Part shown: positions 1 to 11,378 of the stretch, one piece after another
Layout: each line of letters starts with the position of its first letter
Numbering within the stretch: position 1 is the stretch's first letter
Source: Antedon bifida
Lineage: Eukaryota; Echinodermata; Crinoidea; Comatulida; Antedonidae
Assembly: GCA_963402885.1 (NCBI GenBank)
Contig: OY727099.1
Location: forward strand, 16,077,001 to 16,141,000
Direction of reading: 5' to 3'
Length of the DNA stretch: 64,000 nucleotides
Translations under genes and position numbers: made by a program
Notes under the pieces: model-generated
Database searches by the model: none
What the model saw: only the letters and a program-made list of their open reading frames with translations
Told to the model about the DNA's origin: nothing

Positions 1-2610
1 ACATATTTAATATACCAAGACTGGAATAAGTTTTAATTCGGGAAGTATTTTTTGTCAATGTTTTTGTATGTGACTATTTCACTTTGGTCCACTGGCGCCA
101 AATCAGTATATACAGTGCTATATGGCGTCATTTATTCAGGCAATAGAAATATCTTAATCGGGATACAGTAGCTTTGAATAGAGATATATTCGTTTTCTCT
201 ATATATTCTATTAAAAACTAAGACATATTATAAAACTGAACAATTATTTTTTTTAAATGTTATAGACAGAGCTTAGTCGTGTATTGTATTTCTTCTTGTT
301 TTTTCGAGTTGTAATACACAAAAATCTCTATTAACTAGATATTTCTATTAAAGAGTAAGATATGTGTATATCTTAGTTTATAAAAATTGAAATATCGTAT
401 TTTTAGAGATTAGGCTTAGTTTTAAATAGATAATTGATATTGACATTTGACCCTTAATCAAAAACGTTTTTTTTTCTTAAGGCGATTAAACAGACACCTA
501 TATTCATAAAATGTAATACAAGACCAAATTGTGCTTCAATAAATTTGTTATAATACAATTACATATTACATTGTTGTAATTGGTCAATTTTGAACATTGA
601 CCCCATATATCTCGAAAACGCCTCCTATCCTGATCGATTACCTTCCAGATTCGTAATCTACAGACAATTCTGGTCTAGAAAAGTTGGATGGCAATTTGTC
701 CCCTTTCGGGTGGTGATTTCTCCCTCCTGCCACCAGACTAAAAGTTACAGACATACAAGTTTGTGCCAAATAAAATGGAACAAATTGCTGAACAGCATGT
801 GAAGATTACTAATGAGAGAGTCACAACAATTTGGAGAAATTGCTTATTATTTTATTGATGATGAATCATATAAGACAACCAGTATTTGTCGACATATGAT
901 ACTATAAGGTCAGAGGTCAAAATTACCTCTTTACTATCATTTATTGTCAAAATTATCAACAAATAAAGTAAATATAAACATACACTTTATCAACAATTTA
1001 AGACCAATTTTAATTGGGTATGACCAGTATTTATTGAGATAATATTATTATGAGGTCAGGGGTCATTTTCATTATAGAAAATAGAAATATGTATGTTGTA
1101 AACAATTTAGGACCAAATAGAAGCCTCTACAGTTAGCGGTTGCCAAGATATACAATCATATTATTCATATTTTTATCAAAAAATTTAAAATAAAAGAAAA
1201 ACGCATCTAAAAAATGTTCCCCAAGATGGATTTTTGTTATTTATTTATTCTCCATAAAATTCCACTTCCAATATGCAAAAATGTCTTTTTGCACCATTTT
1301 TTTTCGGGTAGGGCCTATATTTTTGGTTCAACTACCAGACTTCCAAACCTGAACCCACCATTTTGTCCAATATTACCCCAAAACCTCCTGAAACGATGAA
1401 ATCCTCCGAGTCTGATTATTATGAATGGTAGATGTGCAGCTGGATATGGGGTCCCATTAGGCATTTGAAATCAGCAATGCTGACTCTTATGACAGCCCTA
1501 TATAGTATCTGCCTCAGATGTATTGGCCCATGCCTTTCTTCTGGTCAAGGTGGGCACTGGACGAAAGAAGCCCTTGATCAATGATTTTAAACAGTCCTGG
1601 CTTAGTTTCATCCATCATTCAGAATATAAGAATATAAAACCAGAGAAACTATTGACATTTTCGTTTGAGACAGACGTCGCGGCCATAAACAAAGCAAACA
1701 GACAAACAAATAAAATGCCTATGTCTAACAAACTTTAGAATATTTTATTTTTTGGGTTTGTCACGCGAATGATATACAGTAGTTACAGTACATCATTCTT
1801 GTATAAAGTACCTCCTGGAGACACAATGATTGTGGCTCCCATATATATTATCACCAAAATATTGACGTATTTTCGTGATCACTTTCCAACTGTATTTCAG
1901 AAACACAGGCTAAAATCATAATTATAGGAGCTGATAAATGATTAAAAACTGTAGTGTTAAAACATATATTGCTCCTCGTTTTGTGGGAAAATGTCCACTT
2001 AATGTTGACATGTTTAACAATGGTTTAGGAGAAGTATGCACTTGTAATAAGCCATAAAAGTATGAATGAATTGAAATGTCGTTATTTTGTAGGCTTACTG
2101 TACTGTAGGACCAATGTATTTCCATTGGAACTGTACGCTAGGCCTACACTATTGCGATTTGCAAATCGATATTTTTGGTATAAATACACAAATCCATTAA
2201 ATTTTAACCAAAAAATAACGAATGTGAATCAATGAAGATGAAATAAATTAATACTTGGCCATGCCTGCTAAACAAAATATACATCAGGAGATTCTTTTTT
2301 GTATTGGATGAGATATGTCTCAATCAAAAAGAGAATTGTTTGCATCATCTGACGGAAAATTGAACATAAATAACCATATACTGTACTGTAAACAACTTTT
2401 ACTTTATAAATACAGTCTTTTTACAAGTCTACTGTTATAAAAGGGCAAAAATTATACATCAAAATCAGTCATTGGAAATGTTAAACTCATTGACTGTAGA
2501 ATACATGGAATTTGGGTCTATTTATCCTAAGTATAAACTGAAATTTGGTGTATTATTATGTCAGGAAAGATAAATCTAGACCTATATCCTAGGTGATGTT
2601 ACACGATTCC
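1..2610. other. Intergenic DNA downstream of EXD2, no gene seen
   Basis: No open frame here has a recognisable product; the longest are about 70 codons. Parts of 585-1110 (ATATATCTCGAAAACG, GGTCAGAGGTCAAA) look like diverged members of the ~150-200 bp monomer family that is clearer at 3699-4110 and 36420-37030. Otherwise it appears to be ordinary AT-rich DNA. Confidence 0.5.
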
Positions 2611-2616
2611 TTTATT
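2611..2616 (-). promoter_or_regulatory. Candidate EXD2 polyadenylation signal
   Basis: TTTATT on the + strand is AATAAA on the minus strand, about 135 bases after the EXD2 stop codon. It is a consensus hexamer at a plausible distance, but AATAAA occurs often by chance in such AT-rich DNA. Confidence 0.4.
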
Positions 2617-2749
2617 CAAACTTTAACCATGATGATTAAAAATGATGCAGGAAAATGTAGTGTGCAGAGAAACAGGTGGATAATTTGAAAGTCTGTATTT
2701 TAAATTTAGAATGTAATCTAACAACATACCAATTTCTCCTTGATGAGAA

Positions 2750-3284
2750 TTAAACATTAGAAATAGAATCTTTAACTTCGTGGAGAGATGAATGTCTGTA
2801 ATCTATAGACCAAAGGTCTGGTAGATATTGAGGATTCATTGTGGATACAAAATGTCTTCTCCACCTCTTTTCAAACTCTACTAAGCCATCTTTTGTCCTT
2901 GACTTAACAATAACCACCTTCTTCCCATGTGATCCAGTAAATTCATCATTTAGAATTTTTGTTTCCAATTTAGCTGTTTGCTCTAAAAGAGCATCATCTA
3001 CAGTGTCGGTTTTATAGTAATTTTTTACAGTTGATTCTAGTATTCGAATACGATCTTCAGGAATAGTATCTCGATTCTGTAACAGTGCTTTTGCTGCTGA
3101 TCGAACTCTTACTCGAGTATGATCATCTATGTACTCAGAGTTGTTTTTATCAAAGTTGGCATCACACTCATTTGCAAGATCTCGTCGAAGAGTCTGGTCA
3201 TGGTTCCAGCTTTGTAAGTGACAGTTTATACAGAGAAGGAGGACATCATGTGAGGAATGATGTCTCATCTTTTTTGGAAAATAC
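2750..3284 (-). CDS. EXD2: EXD2 coding exon 4 (C-terminal zinc/HNH-like domain)
   Basis: The terminal exon completes Arg394 and encodes residues 395-571, ending with TAA. It opens YFPKKMRHHSSHDVLLLC, matching the family block IPHEYR...SHDVLLLCxxCH. Cys412, Cys415 and His416 complete the paired CxxC arrangement begun in exon 3, and His390/His406 resemble HNH-type residues. The remainder is the EXD2 C-terminal region, with LETKI, RWRRHFVSTMNPQYLPDLWS and SIDYRHS matching family blocks. The acceptor is TTTTTTCTCAAG before G. An internal ATG at 3268 is not a start: homology runs upstream across the junction. A plausible AATAAA lies about 135 bases downstream. Confidence 0.94.
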
Positions 3285-4280
3285 CTTGAGAAAAAAAATC
3301 AACAAGTATTATATCAATAGTACAATGATATTACTAGGTAAACATATTCTTCTTTCAAAATGAACAAAATCTTAATAACAAGTATACAAGAACATAATAT
3401 TAGAACTGTATATGATAAGAGGTTGTACAAAATGAATGGAAGTGTACTAAGATATGTTTTAATCTACTGTACATTTTCTTATGGTATGTCTTGTTCATGT
3501 ATACTTTGGATAACCCAATCGTATTGTCAACTCTTCAAAAACTTGACACCATTTTAGTTAGGGCTTGTTAGCAAATTGTTTACAAATCTAGGAAAAAATT
3601 GCTTACCAATAGCTTTTTTCGCCATAACATATATCAATTAGTTCCAACTCAATTCCAGTAGAGGAAAATTTTTGGCAGCCATTTTTCAAAATGGCCACCT
3701 ATAACAACAAATTTTCATACATCTCGGTAACTAATAAAGGTAGACTTATATTTGGTCTCAAAATGTTCATAAAGAAAGACATATTTACTCTAATAGAATT
3801 TTTTTCTTCAAAAATGACCGGGAATATCGTTTTATGACCAATTGACCTGACCATATCAGTATCTTGGTAACTACTGGTCATGGATACTTAAAACTGGTCT
3901 CAATTTGTTCAGAATGTTCATTTTTATCTTTACCTTAACAGAACTTATTTTACAAACCCAATCTAGGTTAATTTAGGTAACTATTGGTCACAGACACTTT
4001 AAATCAGGCTCAACTTTATGAGAACATCCATATTTGTATTTAATCTAATAGAACTTTTTCCCCAAAGTTAAAAGGAAATATCATTTCTGACAACTGACTT
4101 GGTAGGCCTATTATAATTAAGGAACTTGAAGCAATGCACCGACGATGTCGACACTTGTATTGTTCAAACAGCTCTAAAAAAGAATACCCTGTTAAAGTGA
4201 GGGCTGAAGACACCGATATCATGGTAATGCTAATATATCATACTGGGAAAACATTACCCATCTAACAGCATTTAAAGAAA

Positions 4281-6023
4281 CTAGGGCTGTGTTTATACAA
4301 CACCCTAAATTTGAACACGTCTTTAGCGTGTTGCACGGGCCGAGGTCAACCCCACAAAAACCTTGCAGTTATACATTAAATCGTAATACCGTGTATACCG
4401 TAGTTCATAATCCTAATTGTATATATACTCGTATGCATTATGAATTAATATGAGTTTATTAAGGATTTTAATAAAGGATGATTTCGTTTAAAATTTAGTT
4501 TATTCAGTTATTGATTTTTTTAATCCGATTTTGAAATTAGAAAAAAAAATGTTTTAAAATTAGGATAAAACTATGCTACATTTTGCCAAATTATGCCAAC
4601 ATTTGATTAGCGTTAATGTTAAGTGCTAAATCTGTTAAAATATGCAAAAAAAGGCACAATTATCTACTAGATTTGGTCAACATTTTCACAGCACATACTT
4701 TTATTTAACGAGAGGTCAAAACAATACCCTGAGGACACTTCCAACAGGCCAACAGCAACCGGGAATCCACAAAATTTTAGGATTCAGCCAAGTAGCATTT
4801 TTTGCAATTAAAATCTCATTACACGGAATCTCTTCGATGTTATACAACACACTTCTCGTAGGCGTGTTGAATATGCGTGTTGAATATGCGTGTAATAGCG
4901 TGTTGTATAAACGCACCCTTTATGGTACGCTCGCGTACCATCTAGGTCGTGCCCACAGATGGACGTTCTCAAACACAGTAATTTCAGCGTAAAAAAACTG
5001 GCGATTTTAAATGTACGCAGGACTATAAAACATTGTCGTTTACAGAAACGAATAAATAGACACGATGATTTATGCAGTCAACTAAAATTAGTACCCTGGG
5101 AAGTACTTCCGACAGAGAAACTAATTTTTTTATTTTTGAACTCAATTGTGTTTTGTATGTAACATTAAGGTTGAGGGAAGGTACAAAGAAGAACCATTTT
5201 AAAATATAGTCTTTATCCACTCAGCAACGAAATATTTGTTTCATGTTTTATAGGCCTATAAATAATACCACTAAATACAGTAAAACATTTGCGATTTAAT
5301 ACTTTGTTAAAACTGTCACTGTCATAATCGATTGAAATAGTAAAGTACATTTGACGATACACAACTACGACGTTTATATTTTTAAAAATGATTAATTAAT
5401 ACAAACATTGAGAAGCAACTGTCAGTAATGTAGTTTATTTGTATATTATGTGTTTATAATCTAACAGTAGACCTCCCACACTCACAGTAATACAGTTTAT
5501 TTGTATATATGTTTATATTATATCTAACAGTACCGACACTCACAGTAAGAAATTTGCGATTCAAATGTCGACCAAAAGTGGTTAATACTGTAGGTATTTA
5601 CAGTATTGTATAGTAGTATTGCAATACTATATCTGAAGGTTTTAAGTTTATTCTCTAGGGGCCCATAAATTGACCTACTTGTGTAAAACCATGGATGTAT
5701 ACCTCCATGGTTAAACCAAATAATTTGGAATGTTCCATTCATCGCAAATCAATACATTTGTATAAACATATAAATCTATCAAAATAGTTTTTTTTTTTAA
5801 ATTGAAATGAAATTGAAAATCTACCGATGAAATCAGAAATTTGGTGCTTATAAAACCCTTTATAATATCTTCCTAAGATAGAAATATGGAACAATATCGT
5901 AATAGTGGAAACTAATGTTATCAAATCTACGTTTCACGGTACATCTGAGATAGATAAGGTAGGTAACCAAAGTTTTTCCATCGTGCTCGCCTATGTCAGA
6001 ATTAACCATAATTTATATATAGA
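4281..6023 (-). mobile_element. Non-autonomous Helitron with a nested element at its 3' end
   Basis: On the minus strand this begins TCTATATATAAATTATGG (position 6023), the same 5' end as the autonomous Helitron at 49405-57758. It shares about 100 bases inward (ACATAGGCGAGCACGATGG, CGTGAAACGTAGATTTG). The 3' end is CTAG at 4281-4284, after host A at 4280; the host resumes with T at 6024, fitting A|T insertion. The terminal hairpin (4922-4944, ATGGTACGCTCGCGTACCAT then CTAG) has been pushed away from the end by an insertion at about 4285-4919. No Rep or helicase coding remains, so movement would need proteins from another copy. Confidence 0.7.
4285..4919. mobile_element. MITE-like element with ~21 bp terminal inverted repeats
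   Basis: The left end GGGCTGTGTTTATACAACAC is mirrored by GTTGTATAAACGCACCC at the right end, nearly matching inverted repeats. It sits between the terminal CTAG and the subterminal hairpin of a Helitron, so it landed after the Helitron. The target duplication is not clear, so I cannot assign hAT, Harbinger or another superfamily. No coding. Confidence 0.6.
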
Positions 6024-6339
6024 TATCTTGTACTAGCAGATGTTTAGAAATGGTTACGAACCAGTTGCACCAGATTACCTCTTAAAGTAGTTTTAAAATA
6101 CTGTAAATTAATGTTGAATAAAAAACAATTCATAACATTTGTGGAAATAACCATCTTGGTTACCTTAGCTGTCTCAGATTTGTCGTGAAATGTTGTTAGT
6201 TTTTCTTGCTAAAGCTTGTTCCTGTCGACATTATTCGACGCTATCAATAAACGCTTAACGATAATCAGCGATCTACTACTAACTCTAGTATCTAGATCAA
6301 CTTTCGAATGCACTTTGAGGTCAAGAGAATTTGACTTCA

Positions 6340-6600
6340 GAAATTGTTTAGGGTGGTCAAACAATCATTTTTGGCTTGGTTACACATTTTGAAAATGTGG
6401 CGAAAGGTCAAAAGGTCAAAAGGTTGCAATCGTCCTCAGGAGTGAGATTCTCACTCCTGAGGACGATCAAAGTATATTGATCGAAACATCGAGAAACTTA
6501 GCAGTTCTTTTCAGAACTAATACACGTGGTGTACCGCAAACTTTATATCAACATTCGATTTCGCCATGCAAACCTTAAAACAATATATTATTATTATTAA
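6340..6600 (+). repeat. Possible Penelope-like retroelement tail with perfect hairpin
   Basis: Positions 6429-6447 and 6449-6467 form a perfect 19 bp palindrome (ATCGTCCTCAGGAGTGAGA and its complement). CTGAGGACGATCAA, AGTATA, TTGATCGAAAC follow, which recalls a hammerhead ribozyme layout. The downstream text (GTACCGCAAACTTTATATC, TCGCCATGCAAACC, then ATT repeats) resembles retroelement 3' tails I associate with Penelope-like elements. No reverse transcriptase is present. The assignment is tentative. Confidence 0.35.
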
Positions 6601-6883
6601 AAGGATGTTCCGGAAAGTAGGCATGGGGATATTAGGTAGGTCTAAGTCTTCGGCCTAGTCCAAAATGCTATTTGGACTAGGATAGGCCTACTAAGAACGA
6701 AGAACCATCATTATAGAGGGGGGTTGGAGTTCTCTATTAAATTTTCCTAGATTGGGTTTGTAAAATAACATTCTTAACAAATTGAGTTTGTTTTAGGTAT
6801 CCATGACTAGTAGTTACCGAAATAAGGGTCAATTGGTCATAAAACGATATTTCCGGTCATTTTTGAAAAAAATATTCCATTAA

Positions 6884-7228
6884 AGATGTATTGTCCCCCA
6901 AAATCATGAAAAATAAGGATTTTTAAAATCGGACTTTGAATAGGCCATTTTGCAGTTTTAATGAAGTTGTTCACTTCCATAAGAAAAAAAACGGGGAAAA
7001 AAAATTATTTCACCTATAAAAAGACAAAATAAACAGTTAAATTACCCAAAAACTCATTGTCTTCCAGACAATTTGACCATTTTTTGCTTTAAATTACATT
7101 TTTCTCAGGTAAATAAATTTTTTTAAGACCCAATTTTTTGTGAGAGTGAATAACTATTATGTGACATTAAAATAACATATTCAACAACAAAATTAAAAAA
7201 AATATTTTTTTAGGGGGACAATATATCT
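6884..7228. mobile_element. 345 bp MITE flanked by TTAA
   Basis: The ends AGATGTATTGTCCC and GGGACAATATATCT are inverted repeats, flanked on both sides by TTAA (6880-6883, 7229-7232). It interrupts the right arm of the inverted repeat, and the uninterrupted left arm shows the pre-insertion sequence, which confirms insertion. TTAA duplication would fit piggyBac-type mobilisation, but a TA duplication cannot be excluded because the bases next to it are T and A. Related copies lie at 9407-9952 and 45181-47678. Confidence 0.75.
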
Positions 7229-7646
7229 TTAATAGAGTAAATATAAATATCTATATTATGAACATTTTGAAACCAAATATAAGTCTCTACCTTTATTAGT
7301 TACCGAGGTATATGAGAATTTGTTGTTATAGGCGGCCATTTTGAAAAATGGCTGCCAAAAATTGTCCTCTACTGGAATTGAGTTGGAACTACTGTAAGTA
7401 ATTGATATATGTTAGTAGACAAATTTCTGAACACACACACGAAAAAAGCAATGGTAAGCAATTTTTTCCTAGGTTTATGAAAAATTTGCTAACAAGCCCT
7501 AACTATTTGGGCGGCTAGTCCACAAAGCTCAGATTTTGGTTTTCTTGTTGACCAGTTTATGTAAAGTTGGCTTTACAAATATTCCACAATATTGTCAGTG
7601 ATAATATGTTGTGGGTGGAAAAGAAAATAAAGAAAATTGTTTAATA

Positions 7647-8907
7647 CTAGAGGGTTCGCTCGCGCACCATCTAGTGGGTGTACCCGAATGGTCCTCGAAA
7701 ACATGACCAACGCCTCTGGAAACTGAGACCCGGTTGACACCTAAGCATATGACTTATGAGTAATTGGTAGTAATCATAAGAACGTAAGATGCAAATAATA
7801 TATTGTAAAGAACAGTATATGTATAATATACATATGATATTATATATATTATCTGAACGTTACACACAGGAAGAAACCGTTAATAGGGGTCATAAATCAC
7901 TGAAACAGTCTCTAACGTGACCGTACCAAGAGACCAAAAGCATAGTTGATCAAAGTGGGTGACAGTGAGGGGGGCTTTATCATTTGTGTCACAATATATC
8001 ATGACAACAGCATCTTGTTAAATTTTGGAACAAAATGATCAAATAACAACTGTCGTAGCCTATACATATATCGGTCGTAATAGACACCATTTATAATTAT
8101 CAATAGAGCAAGCAACAGAAATAATCGATAATATAAATTTAAACAGTAAAGGTGTTTCCCTGGTAGGCCTACCAGGCCTCCTATAGTAAACATTGAATCG
8201 CACCTAAATTTGATAAAATGATTAATAAATAGCATAAATAATTAGTTAAACTACTAAAACAAATTGTATTTCACGTAAATTAAAGGTCTTTATGATTAAT
8301 AGTTGAATATCTAAAACAAATAAATTTTAGTTCACGATTCAGTTGAATCACCAAAATCACATAAAAGTAATAAAGTCCTTAAATAATAGTGAGATTACTA
8401 AACAAATTGTAGTTCACGATCACTAAAATGTGATTCACGTAAAAGTAAAGGCCTTCAATAATAGTTAAATTACTAAAACAAATTGTAGTTCACGTAAAGT
8501 AAATGCCTTTAATCAATATAATTGATTAGTTGAATATCTAAAACAAATTAATTGCAGTAGGCCTAGTTCACGATACGTTGAACCACTAAAATATTTGTAT
8601 TTAATATTAAATGTTGCCACCAACGGCCATTTTGCCGGAAGTGACGGACCCGGAAGCCAGTTGAACAACAGCGCGAGTGTGTGAAAATAACCCTGTGATA
8701 TCCACAAATTTCGATAGGTAACGCTAAATTTTGTCGTTGTAAAAGACAAAAATGGAATAATAGCGTCGTACTGAAAACTAATGTTATCAAATCTACGTTT
8801 CGCGGTACATCTGAGATAGATAAGGTAGGTATCCAAGGCGGAGATTTATACCGAAGTTTTTGCATTGTGCTCGCCTATGTCAGAATTAACCATAATGTAT
8901 ATATAGA
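7647..8907 (-). mobile_element. 1261 bp non-autonomous Helitron, deletion derivative of the 8.35 kb copy
   Basis: The minus-strand 5' end TCTATATATACATTATGG is at 8907, and the 3' end is a hairpin (7647-7674, CTAGAGGGTTCGC...CATCTAG) finishing CTAG. Host bases are A (7646) and T (8908), the expected A|T site. Long segments match the autonomous copy: the 5' ~340 bases (8570-8907 vs 57420-57758), 7790-8240 vs 56770-57150 (both contain ACCGTTAATAGGGGTCAT), and the 3' ~110 bases. All Rep-helicase coding is missing. Positions 8250-8560 hold several degenerate ~80 bp repeats (AAACAAATTGTAGTTCACG). Confidence 0.88.
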
Positions 8908-9402
8908 TACTATAGTAGTACATTATGTGTTATATTTAATTGTAGTCAAGCAAGTCCTCTTTTGAAGTACTGTTGGAAAGTGTATTGTTCATCTGATGCT
9001 CACCACATAATACTTTTACATTATATACAGATATTGACTACTTAGAGGTTAAATATAAGATTTGACATTCCCAAAATGATATTTTGTTCAAGGGAATATA
9101 TATATCATTTCCCGAAAACATAATATCATTCCCGAGTGGATATCAAACCTTATATTTTACCGATATAAAAGGCGATCTGTTATATTACATAGCCAACAAC
9201 AAGTTGAATGTAACTGCTGGGTCGGGTGTAGCTAGGCCTCCTTTATGTAATAAGCCTGTCTAGTTAGGCGTTGCATTCACCTTAGTACCTTGCGAAGAAT
9301 AATATACAGATAATTACTAATTAATGATTTCTTGGCAATAAAATATTCACTTAGGCCTAGGTCATTTAAATTAACAGAGGAATTTCCATCAATAAGCCTA
9401 CA
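8908..9402. other. Intron 3 DNA, nothing recognised
   Basis: AT-rich intronic sequence between a Helitron and a MITE. I see no coding and no clear repeat boundary in it. Confidence 0.5.
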
Positions 9403-9406
9403 TTAA

Positions 9407-9952
9407 AGATGTATTGTCCCTTTGACTAATTCCAAAAAAATAAAAAATAACAGATTTCGAAAAAAGGTGGGTCATTTTGAAGTATCATAATAGTTATTAA
9501 CTATCACCAAAAATGTGTCGAAAAAAAAATCATTTAACTGAAATACAGACGTTTTTTTGTTAAAAAAATAACTCTGACTTCCAGTCAAAGTTTTCGATCA
9601 AAACATACCCCATAATGAAACGCGCTTGTTTGGCTACTCTGTATGCATAATCATAAAACTTCCTCACGATCTGTGTGAAAATACCTTCTCAACCGTGACG
9701 AGTTGGAAACAATCCTAATTAGCATATGCATAATGCGTACTCATGGTTTGAAATCTTTTTTTACTTTCGCTCGCGACAATTTTCCAGACGAAATGTAATC
9801 AAACTAATTTACCTGTTAATTACGTAAACTTGTTGCTTTTGGCTCGAATTTTCGACTTAAAGTGAATAACTTTAATATTACTTTGATATGGCCAATTTAA
9901 ATTTAGAATATTTTGACCTTCATTTTTTTGTGTTTCAAGGGACAATACATCT
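9407..9952. mobile_element. 546 bp TTAA-flanked MITE
   Basis: The ends AGATGTATTGTCCC and GGGACAATACATCT are inverted, flanked by TTAA at 9403-9406 and 9953-9956. It is the same family as 6884-7228 and the larger 45181-47678. No coding sequence. Confidence 0.78.
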
Positions 9953-9956
9953 TTAA

Positions 9957-10534
9957 CAATAATAATATTATTATCAGGTAGGCCGAATAATTTGTCTTCT
10001 TCGAGGAGCCGAATCGCCAGATGTTCAACGCGCCGCGCATAACAGGTTACTACTGTGAGTATTAACCAATCACAAACAGTCTCTCATCTCATCTAGGGAG
10101 GACTAATAACAAATGAGGGCACTATGTATGCATAGTTTAAAAAGTTTAGGTGGTTAATTTCTTCAAGCAAGTTAATGGCGCAATGAATGCAACGTCGTCT
10201 TGTAATGGTGTGACAAATCATCGCGAGTTCAAGTCCCAGTAGATGACTTTTGTTTATTTATCGCCAAATGTGAGTGTTGCCACACGAAAATTACACAGTC
10301 AATATTATCGTACTCGAGAATTTGCTGGATTTGATATGTTTAATGACAGAGACACGATAATTACGCGAAAATTACTCCGTCAATATCATCGTACTCGAGG
10401 ATATATATGATTTACAATCCTCGCAGCGGTAGTCATGTGAGGCAGTTTCAACCAATCACGTTCACGTATTTACATAGGCTATGTAATATAATGCACTATA
10501 TGCCTGAATTTAACGAACAACTATATAGACATAC
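9957..10534. other. Intron 3 DNA next to exon 3, nothing firm
   Basis: A GC-richer patch (10010-10240) holds GAGTTCAAGTCCC at about 10225-10236, like a Pol III B box, but no cloverleaf can be drawn. Two similar phrases, CGAAAATTAC..CAGTCAATAT..CGTACTCGAG at 10285 and 10368, form a short direct repeat of about 85 bp period. The EXD2 exon 3 donor is at 10534. Confidence 0.4.
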
Positions 10535-11302
10535 CTTCTATATTCGTGAGGAACTATATACTTGCGCATGTACATGTCCCCTCTGCCACACACAACACAG
10601 ATATTTTCCTTATCTTGAAGATAGTATTGTCTTTCGTTTCCAGGCATTCCGGCTGGCACAAAGTTCAGCCTGACAGTGTATGGCTCATTATCAGATATCA
10701 AAGTTCCTATACCCTTCCTTACATACCATTCAGCCTTCTTTAAATCGCAAATGCAAAGTTGTGTACCATCTGGTGCTTCTAACCTGCAGTTATGATAAAG
10801 TGGCTCTTTCCGAGCTCTGTACATCTTACTTGCTGGTTTTGATGATGCTTTACCAGGTTTTGAAGATGGTGATTTTAATTCAGACTTTTTTTGGGGGCTA
10901 CTAAATCGACCCTTAAAATCACAATCAACTAGCCCTTTACATTGTACAGCGATTCGATTCCATTTTTCAGTTGCGGTAAGTAATTCATTTTCCAATTTAA
11001 TTTCTATCATTGTCTGAAATATATCTATAGCAACAAGTGCATCATTTGCTGCATAGAGCACTTGTCCTGATGAAAGAGATTCAGCCTCCCAGTTACTACA
11101 TCTCAAATTGTACGACTTATTCATTTCTAGAGAAAGTACAACTTCACTTAACTCTTTCAGACTTCCACCGTGAATATGCTGTTCAATAGATCTATGCCGT
11201 TGAGCTATGTGACGTAGATCCACAATACCACGGAATGTTATTCCATAGTCCTTCTGTAATCTTGTAACGTCCCCCATAATCCCCACACCAACCTTATAAA
11301 TA
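10535..11302 (-). CDS. EXD2: EXD2 coding exon 3 (exonuclease motifs II-III, zinc-binding start)
   Basis: This 768 base exon completes Ser138 and encodes residues 139-393 plus two bases of codon 394. It begins IYKVGVGIMGDVTRLQKDYG, with motif II Asp149. The DLRHIA block follows, then YAANDA (Tyr221, Asp225), which is motif III of the DEDDy class. So all four acidic residues and the tyrosine are present. After a lysine/serine-rich linker come YHNCRLEAPDGTQLC and KENICVVCGRGDMYMRK, then PHEYRR. CVVC (Cys373, Cys376) starts the HNH-like zinc site finished in exon 4. Acceptor CTGTATACAG, donor AAG followed by GTATGT. It is separated from exon 2 by a 26.4 kb intron. The 14 bases of frame that read past the donor are intron. 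Confidence 0.95.
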
Positions 11303-11337
11303 CTGTATACAGAAATAAGTATATTTTATTTAGCACA

Positions 11338-11364
11338 TATTATTATTATTATTATTATTATTTA
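11338..11364 (+). repeat. (ATT)n microsatellite
   Basis: A pure run of ATT triplets lies 36 bases upstream of EXD2 exon 3 on the gene's strand, close to the splice acceptor. Confidence 0.9.
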
Positions 11365-11378
11365 TATTATTATGTAAC

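Larger units (their letters stand above)
3557..7503. repeat. Large imperfect inverted repeat (foldback-like) in EXD2 intron 3
   Basis: The left arm 3557-3980 runs GGGCTTGTTAGCAAATTGTT through ACAAACCCAATCTAGG. It returns in reverse complement at 6738-7503, ending TTTGCTAACAAGCCC. The right arm is longer because of a MITE at 6884-7228. The arms carry monomers with the phrases ATGACCGG, TGTTCA and CTCTAATAGAA. The loop contains a Helitron (4281-6023) and a possible retroelement tail (6340-6600). Seen in the sequence; the class of element is unknown. Confidence 0.75.

Noticed and set aside
3085-3363. 92-codon + strand frame over EXD2 exon 4
   Set aside because: It is the antisense shadow of the recognised EXD2 coding exon.
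10160-10240. tRNA or tRNA-derived SINE suggested by GAGTTCAAGTCCC and TGGCGCAATGA
   Set aside because: The T stem does not pair and no acceptor stem can be drawn; no second copy is seen in the window.
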